64,000 nt of DNA from Arctopsyche grandis (lineage: Eukaryota > Arthropoda > Insecta > Trichoptera > Hydropsychidae), in contig NC_135366.1 of NCBI RefSeq assembly GCF_051622035.1, positions 3,069,001-3,133,000 of the forward strand, read 5' to 3'. Under the pieces are notes generated by a model that was not told the origin of the DNA, ran no database searches, and worked only from the letters and a program-made list of their open reading frames with translations. The translations under genes and the position numbers were made by a program. This document shows, in pieces, positions 12,014-23,100 of the stretch; the stretch's first letter is position 1; every line of letters starts with the position of its first letter.

Positions 12014-14425
12014 ATGGAGAGCGTCGTGTCTGAAATATTTAAGAAGATAGACATCACCGCTAACAGGATATCTACCAAAAGTGTCATGGAATTGGTGGCC
12101 CCATTCATTCAGCATGATAGGTCAGTAAATGGTAACACAAACTTGTATCCATATGAACCGTGTTTATTGTGTGTTTATGAATTCACAGTTTGGAGTACGA
12201 TTCATTGCAGCGAATCGTCGATGTAGTTGCAATCGATGGTGAAATTAGTGAAGCAGAAATGAAATTGGCATTCGTAAAATGGGCCAAAGATTTGAAAAGT
12301 GATAAAAATTCCTGGTAAATTTTGCTGACTTGTATGTTCATATATGTATATATAATTTTAATGAATGTGATAATTTTTCATCTTTGATTTTCAGTCCTGT
12401 TAAAGATTCCATTTCAAAATTCCAGTTAGATTTTACAAATATTGATCAGAATGGATCTTCTTCCCATTCTATTTCTTCTACTAGTCAAGGTTTTATTTCA
12501 TATACATAATTTAAATTCATTCATATATTATATGTCTAATATTAATATTAATTTTATAGGATTTTTTCAAGAACAACGTATAGAAGATCTGCAAAATAAA
12601 TTAGCTCATAAAGAACATTTAATATTGAATTTAAAAAGTGAAATTCAAAATTTGGCCCAACAAATATTATTACACGAAGAGACTTATAATGCAATTATTG
12701 CTGAAAAACATCAAATTATTGAAAAACATAATAAGTTATTATGATTCAATATTGTATTGTGTATTTTTGTAAATAGGTACATTCATATAATGTTATTTCT
12801 TTGCTTTTATTACAGAGATCAATCCAATTGTATATCTTATGATGCTTACAACGACTTGAAGGATGCTTATGATATATTAAACGACAGCAAAGTTCAATTG
12901 GAGAATAAAATTGATGTGCTGAAAACTGAAAATACTTCACTGTTTAAAAAACTATCGTATTTAGACGAAGAGGTATAATAAATTAAAAAATGAAATGTCG
13001 ATTAAATTTTGTTAAAATTTTATTTTAATAACACTTAATATGCGTGTAGAAACAAAAAATTTTACAAATGCTATCGTCGAGTGAAAAAGACAAAAAAAAG
13101 GCGAGGAAATCTCTATGCGAAGCCGAGTCTTACATAGAAGAACTCAAAACTGAATGCATCAACCTCTCGGATAAGATTTCGGAACAGGAAATATTAATAA
13201 AATCGCTAACTGTCGCTAAAGAAAGCCTCGAATTGGAATTGAACAACATGATGAGTAAAACAAGCAACGACGTCAGCATTTTCAGAACTTCCGAATACAA
13301 CAGCAGCTTTTACGAAACTTCAAATTTCAACCGCAATTTCGGTGCGTGTAGTTTTCATTATTCATACGCATATAAATAATCAATTTTTACCCTAATCTAT
13401 GGTCATTTCAGATCATACATTCAACGAATCGTCCAATGTGGAAATCGTACCGGTGAATCATTACACGACGAGCACGCCTCGTAACAACGTGTCGTTGATG
13501 CAAGAACTGACCGGAACGTCCAGCTTATTTGTCAATTCGAACAATTACAACTGCACGGGCAAATGTTTGAGCAATAATAACAATTTTGATATTTGGTCTA
13601 CGTCGAACGGTAACAACTCTAGCAACTGTAAATTCAAAGATGAGACTACTATCGAGGACCGCTCACTGACGATATCGTTGCTTGAAAACGAGCTGGACGC
13701 GCATAAAACGTTCAACGTAAACCTGTCCAAAAACTTCAAACGAAAAATCGAAGAAATTTCTTCGTTGAAGAGTGAGATTGATAATTTGAATAAGATTATT
13801 ACTAATATGAAGCAATGTCTGTCCGTGTCTAACGTATACTGTCACTGTTTGAACAATACTATGAAAGAAACGCAAATCAAAACGAGAATACTGTTATATT
13901 TGATTAAAGAGAACTGCGTATGGGTCGGAAAACAACACGGTTGTTTATCGAAAATATTAAGCCGCAAGGATTCAACGTCTTTAGGTCACTTTTTTTCGTA
14001 CTTTAAACCTTTGCATGTAATCTGAGTGTATATCTCGTACTCAATTCGACAATTGTACTTTACAGATTTTAAAGGAAATAATCTAAATGAATACGATACT
14101 GTATTGGAAAGTATGATTTCAAATAAGAAATATAAAGCTTACTCGTGGTAATGTTTCCTATTGTACTACTATAATATGTATATTAAAATAACAGTATTTC
14201 ATATGTTCTTATTGTTGCAGTGGTAGGTTTATATACAAGATATTTTTTTGGTTGTTGTTAATTTGTTTTATACTCCTTTGTCTGCATCTGTACAACACTT
14301 TGATGTATTTCAACATTGCAAAACGAGGAACTAAGATATATTTTCTGCCATGGAATTGGGTCACCGTCAACGAGTTTGTTTCGACATTGTTTAGTTTCCA
14401 ATATCAAGGACCCGTGCCCACATAA
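12014..14425 (+). CDS. Coiled-coil, tail-anchored protein with candidate KASH tail
   Basis: Nine exons: 12014-12120, 12189-12314, 12395-12489, 12560-12734, 12816-12972, 13050-13341, 13412-13984, 14066-14147 and 14221-14425, giving 603 residues with all phases consistent. The N-terminal ~80 residues look helical and EF-hand-like (VDVVAIDGEISEAEMKLAFV). Coiled coil fills the middle. Residues around FWLLLICFILLCLHLYN form one membrane span close to the C-terminus. About 42 residues follow, ending FSFQYQGPVPT. KASH-domain proteins of the outer nuclear envelope end in a short lumenal tail with PPPX, for example GPPPT in nesprins. An EF-hand/coiled-coil/KASH order is known in vertebrate KASH5. The assignment to that group is inference; I do not recognise a named insect orthologue. 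The exon 4 donor (AA|gttatt) is weak but required by the frame. Confidence 0.75.
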
Positions 14426-15358
14426 ATTATGTACACTGTTGTTCGTTTTAATGTTGTTGATTTTAATGTATATTTAATTGTGTATAAATTACATAATGTC
14501 ATAATTAATTATGAATTTTAACAATTGGTTAGATGCATAGCCAGGTTTTATTTATTTATTTTTTATTTTAGCATTGTCCTTTAATAGTTGTTGAAATATT
14601 ACACTCGTGCATGTTACAATTTTTTTCATTCTTGTAATGGAAACGCCAGTTTGGTGTTGAGAATATAAAAAAAAAGTTTTATTTTGAGCTTAAAGCTGCG
14701 TTTTGTCTTCTTTGTTGTGTACTTTTACTCTAATAAGTATTAAAATATTTTTAAGCATTGATTATTTCCATAAAAAATATTGTATTGTCAAGGAATAAAT
14801 TTTTTTCAAATTATTTTTATATATTTTTGAACTAACTTATTGCTAATAAGCCTCCCTTTTGAAAACATCTAATCTTGGTGCTTCCCCCCTCTATTTAAAA
14901 ATATAATTCAAACGTTTTTAAATGATAAAAGGGTATTAATACGAATATAATTGACAAAAAAATAGAATTCTTCTAACTGTATTATAAGCAAGCGGTATTT
15001 GTCGCAACTGCTTCACATATGATTCGTTGAACATTATTTCAACCATATTAATGGCGAAAACACACTGAGAGGCACGCGGCACGTGTTTTTTTTTATATAC
15101 TTTTACCATGCAAAAACGCCCAAGCGTGCCTAGCCACGGAAAACACCCCCTGGAGTGTTTTCGGTTTTATTTTGTCCTTGTATTGATATAAGCTTGATAG
15201 TGATTGATAACGGTTGATCCCATATTTGAAGAAATGTAGGAGAAACTTGTCGAAATAATAAGATCGTACGAATTAACAATGAACAATAACACTATTTTCT
15301 TGAACGTTTGCTTATGTTTATTAAACTGGTTTAATTTTCTTTGAAAATTTATATCGAT
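14426..15358 (+). other. 3' UTR and spacer after the KASH-like gene
   Basis: AT-rich sequence with several poly(A)-like signals, including AATAAA near 14795. I see no gene here. A short stretch near 15,060-15,170 is less AT-rich, with GGCACGCGGCACG-type sequence, but has no open frame. Confidence 0.4.
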
Positions 15359-15367
15359 GTTTGTAAT

Positions 15368-15621
15368 GGTAAACGGATCAAAATAAATTCACATGCACAT
15401 CATTTCAGCCATCGTCGACATTTATTTAGAAATATCTACCAATACTTCAAAATAACTAGCGAGTTCGTAAATTGTTATATCGGACATGGGAACTAGTGAC
15501 TGTTGTCTTCTCGTAAGTACAATATTTACAAGATTGATGGAGTTTTTGGGTGCTAGATGTTCCATGATCAAGATTTTAGTGACTTACGCAAAATCGCTTT
15601 TTGCGAAATAATCACTGAACT
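15368..15621. mobile_element. M9-family MITE, copy 3
   Basis: It starts GGTAAACGGATCAAAA and ends with the complement of AGTTCAGTGATTATTTCGC. The 9-bp flank GTTTGTAAT at 15359-15367 matches GTTTGTAAC at 15622-15630 with one difference. It carries the family's internal block GATGTTCCATGATCAAGAT. Confidence 0.7.
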
Positions 15622-15630
15622 GTTTGTAAC

Positions 15631-15801
15631 GGTTCGGTGATTACTGGTCACAAAGTCACTAAAATCTCTATAACGGAACATCTGGCAGCCGAAAAGTCCA
15701 TCATACTAACGATAACTATCATACTAACGAGAACTTATTCACGATTTTAATGGCAAAAAATGTCTTTGTACCACCGCAATCTGACTAATAATCCAATTAC
15801 C
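15631..15801. mobile_element. M9-family MITE, copy 4
   Basis: The ends are GGTTCGGTGATTACTGGTCA and the complement of GGTAATTGGATTATTAGTCA. GTTTGTAAC at 15622-15630 is repeated exactly at 15802-15810. The left duplication is also the right duplication of the copy just before it, so two family members used the same 9-bp target. Sequence is very close to copy 1 at 10,874. Confidence 0.82.
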
Positions 15802-15975
15802 GTTTGTAACTACTTACTGCTTACGTATTCAGAATGCATATATTATTTTAAGTTATTGTGTTATGTTATAAACTAACTGTTCAAGCTTCCTAGTTTGGAA
15901 ATCGCTTGAATTGTTGAATTGCTGACTTGTAACTAGTCAAAAATTGTGGAATTTCTCCTAAGGCAAAGTGAAAAG

Positions 15976-16999
15976 GGTTCGGTGATTACTATTCAAATGT
16001 GAACCGGTCACAGGACAACCGGTCGCTCTAGATAGGTCACACGTGATCACCCGTCACACTAAAACTAGTCACACCCTAAAAGGTCTGTTCATACCTAGTC
16101 AGCACGTACCGACTTCAGCAGGTATCTGGTACTGCTGTAAGCCTGCCGTGGCGTAAACGTGATGGTTGGTATGAATATACCCATACAAAATGTACCAAAG
16201 AATACTTTTCGTACGGCCGGATACCTGCTGAAGTCGGTACGTGCTGACTAGGTATGAACAGACCTTTACGTGCCATGAGTCTGCCGCTTTGCTGTTTTGG
16301 ACCAATTACCGATAGTGACAGTTGACAGCTGTTCAATCTTTCGACATGGTTTTGGCACAAATATTTAAAAAATATTTAAAAAAAATTTAAATTTTTTTCG
16401 GGAATATTTAAAAAATTTTGTCCATCATCTACAAGCTCCTTATACAGTGTCCAAAACTCTCCTATTTTTTAACATGGGATGCACATCAAAACGCCTCCGT
16501 GCTTTTTTATTGCCTTCTTGAGCTTCTTCTTCCAACAAAAACGCGATTATACATAATTTTTCGTTCGATAAACGCCGTAACATTTTTGCTGACTTGTATT
16601 CTGACGCGTAGCTACGAATGCACGTGTATGCATTCATATTGTAAGTACTCGACAATACGACGTAAGCAATATTGCGCCGTATCGTCATGGCCTGTAATGT
16701 ATAAGTAAGCCGATTTTGCCTTGCACCCGGCCAAAGTGATGTAAGCGTGACGTGAAAACGACGTGTAGGTAGATATGAATAGAAATGTAATAAAATTACA
16801 TATTTTAAACGGAGTCGTGCAGTGCTGAAGCCGTGCAGTGCTGCAGTGCAATGAACAGACCTAAAATCGGTCAAACAGTTTTCTCGTGACCGATTTTTGG
16901 GTGTGACCAGTTTTAGTGTGACGGGTGATCACGTGTGACCGATCTAGAGCGACCGGTTGTCCTGTGACTGGTTCACGTATGACTAGTAATCCGTTTACC
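15976..16999. mobile_element. Foldback M9-family element with GTCAC arms, interrupted
   Basis: The terminal motifs GGTTCGGTGATTACTATTCA and the complement of GGTAAACGGATTACTAGTCA are flanked by exact AGTGAAAAG repeats at 15967-15975 and 17000-17008. The arms carry the same GGTCAC-rich block as the copies at 11,125 and 40,121. A different element, 16081-16862, sits in the middle. It ends only about 100 bp before the fliI start codon, so it is part of the fliI upstream region. Confidence 0.82.
16081..16862. mobile_element. Nested element with AGGTCTGTTCAT ends
   Basis: It begins AGGTCTGTTCATACCTAGTC and ends ATGAACAGACCT. The flanks CTAAA and AAAAT allow a short duplication (possibly TAAAA) that I cannot fix. 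Inside, 16081-16265 is a complete small foldback with the same ends, its 46-bp arms pairing around CTAGTCAGCACGTACCGACT. The unit is therefore two overlapping related elements or one element with a duplicated end. No coding region of known type is visible. Confidence 0.6.
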
Positions 17000-17112
17000 A
17001 GTGAAAAGACTCAAAAAAGTTTTTTTACAAAGGAAGTATCTGTATTGACGTGTGGCAGCACTGATAGCATTTGACGTCTAGCAACACTAGTCCCAGTTTG
17101 ACAGATAGCGCG

Positions 17113-20100
17113 ATGGTGGCGGAGGCGAGCGGTGGAGTCCCCGCCGCGGGCGCTGCGCCCCCCGCGCCCCACCCCGCACCTCTTGGAGGCGTCTTGCCCT
17201 TCGTCAGAGGCGTTGACTTCACCAACAATGATTTCAGCGTAAGTTTCACATTCTCTATCCGCATTCTTTTGATCGCACAAATATATCTGCACACTTCATT
17301 ATCATCGAGATAAACAATGGAATTCAACCTTCACTCTTAACACATAAATTCTGCCTGAAAATATCACAATTTTTAATCTAATTATTTACCGTTTGCAGGA
17401 TAATAAGTTTCCCAGTGCTATGCGACTCATGACAGGGGTTCAATGGCTAAGATTGGACAGGACGAATTTGACTGAAATACCCGAACAGATGGCAAAGCTA
17501 GTTAAATTGGTTCGTATTTATTTTTTGTACTCCGTAAGTTTTAAATTAAAATATGTGCGACACTTTCTATTAAAAAATTTCATCGTAGGAAAATTTGTCC
17601 TTGAAACGCAACAATCTTGAAAAACTGTATGGAGAATTGACAGAACTACAGTGCTTACGTTCACTCAATCTACGTCACAACAAAGTCAAAAGTTCAGGCT
17701 TACCGAGCGACCTGTTCAAACTCGAAGAGTTGACTACGCTCGATCTCTCCCACAACAAACTAAAAACTGTACCCGATGGTTTAGAAAAAGCCAAATCTTT
17801 GCTAGTACTTAATTTGAGCTATAACATGTAAATCCGATAATTTTTTTAGTTCCTATGGGAAAACGTATTTCGCAATTAATTAACTGTGCATTTTATTTAC
17901 AGAATTGAAATTATTCCTCCGGCGCTTTTCATTCAACTAACAGATCTCTTATTCCTAGACTTATCGAATAATGAACTCGAAACGTTACCCCCACAGACTA
18001 GACGCCTGGTTAATTTACAAACGCTTATTTTAAACAATAATCCTTTAGAATTGTTCCAATTCAGGTGCATACATAACTTGTAACATTTTGTATTTCGATT
18101 ATATTGTACTATGTGCATTGAATAATTACGTTTTGAATATTTTCTCAGACAACTGCCGTCGCTTCAAAGCTTAGAAACGCTTCACATGAGGAATACACTG
18201 AGGACTCTTGCGAACGTTCCCACGTCGCTAGAATCGCTATCCAATCTATCGGATTTAGATTTGTCTCAGAACTCTCTACCCAAAATACCCGACGCTCTCT
18301 ACTCTTTACCCAACTTGAAGAGGTTGAATTTGAGCGAAAACGAAATCACCGAATTGTCCACCGGTATAAAACATGCGATTTTATTCAAATGTAATAGCTT
18401 TTCGACGTGCGTTAATAAACAACCTTGTTTATATTATTTTTTAGCAATCGAAATGTGGCCGAAACTTGAAACGTTTAATTTATCACGTAATAAATTAACA
18501 GCGTTACCTGCATCGTTGTGTAAACTATCATTTTTACGAAGGCTGTACGTCAATGATAATAAGTTGGACTTTGAAGGAATACCGTCTGGAATTGGTAAAC
18601 TGAGCTGCCTGGAAGTATTCTCAGCGGCCAACAATCAATTGGAAATGATTCCTGAAGGATTGTGCCGGTTCGAAAACTATAATATGATCCGATTTAACCG
18701 TTTGCCCGCGGCCGTCTTCAATAAGTCTGTAGCGCGGCTGTCTTCCATAGAATTTCTGAACTTTGCACGGGATTTTGAGCCTTATATGCGCCTATTTCAA
18801 CTGTTTTAAGGTTCAAAATTGGTTGAATATATTACTGAGAGTTGAATGCCATCTATTCAATTTGCTTAAAATTAATATATACCGGTCAAAATTAGTTTTT
18901 TTTGGAACCATACTGAAACATCGTTTATGTGACCTCATGTCTGTTGAACAATGGCGACGATACGTCTCAATTGTATGAAGAATGATTATTTGACAATTAA
19001 GCCAAAACTACGAGATATATTATGTATTTTATTGTTTAATATAGTACTTTATGTGTTAATTAACATATCTGGTTACTTGAGTAAACATTAAAATCTGTAT
19101 TTAAGGTCGAAAACTCGATTGCCAAATTCGCGAAAAAGGTGCCGCATACAGGTCTCGTTCGCTATATTTATTGCCGCGGGCAAAGGGTTAATGTTATCAA
19201 ACTAAATTACAATTGATTTAACGATTCGTAATATAATCTAACTGCACATGATCACATTTAATATGAATTAAACTGAATTCTATTCCATTAAACGATCCAT
19301 TGAATGTCAACAGTACGACAATGCATGTGCTATATTTTCTTACTTTTTTTTTATATGTAGCGATTTTCTTTTCACTAAAGTGACTTGTTAACCGTGCCAT
19401 ATATAATTATCGATTCTCAACGCAATAAATATTTTTTATTGACATAAACAACAAACGCGTGCCACACATGTGCACATTTCACATTCCTACTGTGAGAATA
19501 GTGGGTTCGCTGAAGCGCGGCGCATCTCGTTTGAGATATTATCTCAGTCAGTACCCACTCGTCTGTGCCGAAGACGGTACCGATTAACAGCACCGACAGT
19601 GCTAAATTGAAAATGATTAACTCACCCAGCCATTGAAACAAACTATAATTATAATAATATTCACCTTCGATTCCTGTATTAAATTGGCATAAATGAAATT
19701 TCTGAAAAGTCTATGGCGATCCTCTCTCCAGTTCGTTCAGGATGTTTGGGAGTTCGCGTACAAAATTTTCGAATTTGTGTGTCCCAGGTGTGGAGCTTTG
19801 AAGACGTTGAATCTTAGCAGCAATCGGCTAATCACACTACCTGATGCCATCCACCTGCTCACCGATCTGGATCTGCTCGATCTGCGGGATAACCCCGACC
19901 TGTTGATGCCCCCGAAGCCTCAGCAGGAGCAGAAAGGATCCGGTATCGAGTTTTACAATATCGACTTCTCGCTGCAGAATCAGCTGAGACTCGCCGGAGC
20001 TGCCATACCCACTCCCGTACAACCGACTGGTCTGCATTTTCACATTGTTTACAAGTTTGTGTTGGATCGGCTGTGTGATTTTTATGTTTTTTTTTAGCTT

Positions 20101-23100
20101 CTAGTAAGGATGTCACTGCTCGGAAGCTTCGTTTACGACGTGGTGGTAGGCGCGAAGAAGGCGCTGCTGCCGATCAAGACCAGGCTAAGATTCTACGGGG
20201 TATGCAAGATGTGCCAAATTTGCCGCCACCTCAAGAGCCCACGAAAGGACAGTCGTTGAAGTTAGTATATAACGTCTGGTTTTTTAATGTTTTTAAAGTT
20301 ATAGAAGAATGTTAATGGAAAAGGAATTAACCGTTTGCCCGCGGCCATCTTCTATGGAAGCTTTGCGCGACAAGTCTGTAGCGCGGCTGTCTTCCATAGA
20401 ATTTCTGAACTTTGCACGGGATTTTGAGCCTTATATACGCCTAATTCAACTGTTTAAGGTTCAAAATTGGTTGAATATATTACTGAGAGTTGAATGCCAT
20501 CTATTCAATTTGCTTAAAATGAATATATACCAGTCAAAATTTAGTTTTTTGTGGAACCATACTGAAACCTCGTTTATGTGACGTCACATCTTCATACAAT
20601 TATGAAGAATGCTTATATGACAATTAATCCAAAACTGCGAGATATATTATGTATTTTATTGTTTAAAATAATACTTTATGTGTTAATTAACATATATGGT
20701 TACTTGAGTAAATATTAAAATCTGTATTTAAGGTCGAAAACTCGATTGTCAAATTCGCGAAAAAGGTCATACAGGGCTTGTTCGCTATATTTATTGCCGC
20801 GGGCAAAGGGTTAATAAAGTTGAATCGTTTTTATATAACTATGTCCATTTAAGATACATATGTGAAAGGAAAATATATTCAATGATATATGCATTGTATG
20901 GAGTGTGATATATAATATATATAGATGTTGAATAAGTACTAGGGATGATATACAAAGTGTTTAAAAGTGCAAGTATTGATCAATCCAATAAGAATTATAT
21001 GGCGATATTCATAATTCAAGATTATGATTTATGCAGGTTGTATGTACTATATAAGGTTCAAATTTTTAAAAGAAATCTCTGTCAAACAGAATCAAACGGT
21101 GATGATATATGTATGTATATGTGGTAGAAAATCCTGACAGATGACGCTGTTCAGGACCACGGTTAGGATGAGGCGGTTATGGTGAAGACCAAACACGTGC
21201 GTTTTCAGTCACGTTGTTTTTTAAGACGATACTTGCGGTGGTTTAGCGACCAACCGCGCGGAGCACAGGTCCAACTGCGACTTCCCGTTATATCTCTGCC
21301 CCTTTTCATCCCCTTCTCACAATCAGTCGTAACATACTCTTTCTCAGCCATAGCCTTTCGTTCAATTCCAACCCTAAATATGTATGTTACAGTTGAAGTG
21401 TATCTTCCAGTTGTAATGTATACTTTAACTAGTTAGAATATATTGAATATAAGTGTATTTTCAGTTGTAATATATTCCGTCTAACCCACGTAAGTTGATT
21501 CATATGGCGAATTACATACCAACTGGTCAAAATATATTATAACTGAAAATACAGTTCAACTATAATTTGGTACCAGGTTAGATGGAGAGGTTAGGTTTTC
21601 GTGAAAAAGTCACTCAACTAGTAAATTTAGTTGGAAAGTCACATTTTTGTTTTGAACACATTCTTAGAACTATCGTAATACAGTAATTATTACCTTTATT
21701 CGTAATACCTAGCAAATATTTACGCATTATTGAATTCTAAAGCATTTGTAAAAACACCAGAGATGTCGAAACTCAACTGTTATATTACAACTTATTTATT
21801 TATGGACGTGCGAATTCGCTCTATTGTCACGGATATTCCATTGGATCCGTATTGTTGAAGCGCGTGGAATCAATGGTCGACTTGTTTATCACTTTTCATC
21901 CTCAATTCACCTTTCACAACCACATCAAGACATTCGCTGACGTTTCCTTTCGTCGACTTGGATTTGTCTTGAGATATGCTAGATTATTCTCCAACCCCTT
22001 GTCTTCTCGCTTGCTTTTCAACTAGCTTGTTTGAAGTAAGCTAGAGTATAATGCAATTGTGTGGAATCCGCATGAAGCAAACTACTCTCTTATTATAGAA
22101 AAAGTGCAAAAAACATTTCTTCGTTTTCTTTATAAGAAAGAGTATGGGTACTACCCATATCTCTATCCTACTCCTTTCCTTTTGGGCATGCTTGGGTATA
22201 ATTCCCTTGAACTTCGGAGAAACTTCTCGTTAATTCGTTTCGTTCTCCAGCTATTGCGTGGTAATACGTCATGCCCGTTGTTGCTGGAACAGTTGGGACT
22301 TTGTGTCCCTAATAATTATGTGCGTGGTAGACATCATCATTTGATGGTTGTACCTGCTGCTCGCACAGTTCTTTTTCGAATGGCTCCTATTCCAAGAGCT
22401 ATTCGACTTCTCAATGAAATCGTTGCTGCTGTCCCTGAATGTGATATTTTCCACCTTGGGGAGCGTAGATTATCGGATATTATCTTAACATATTTATCTG
22501 GTAACCTGCGCTCATCATTACTTTCTTAATTTGAATGTGATGAATGAGTGGAATCTTAATCTACTCTCTTCCATTTGGGCCTCGCTGTGATTTTATTTTT
22601 TATTCATATTTTGTTTTATTTTATTTTACTTTTTATTTCTCCTTTGTACATTTTTATATACTATTTTAATTTTGTTCAGTGTAAACAAAGAATGGGATTT
22701 ATGGATTTTATTTTTAATTTTTACACTTTTGTTATTTTTTTTTCTCTCTGAATGATGTATTATTTTCCTTTTGTTACTTTTTTTTTATTATTTTATTTTA
22801 CCATGTTTTCTGCTTTTGCTTTTTTCCTTTATTTACAGTTTACTTGTTTTTATATATTTTTCAAATGTAGGCCATTGTGGCGCATTAGGTTCTTCCTGTA
22901 ATGCCACAATGGTCCAAAACTATTAAATAAATAAATAAACAACTGGCGCACAATGTTGAAAGTGTACTTGCGCTTGTAGAGATATAATTTACTAGTTGGA
23001 TTGTATTCGAATATGAATTACCTCAAACGCAAATTGGAATATATTACAGACACTTTGGCTGTAACATATACAAAAGTTGCATAACTTAAAAATATACTAA

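Noticed and set aside
22059-22529. Open frame of 156 codons as a possible host gene
   Set aside because: It reads as the C-terminal part of a LINE reverse transcriptase with a (TAAA)n tail, inside a MITE.
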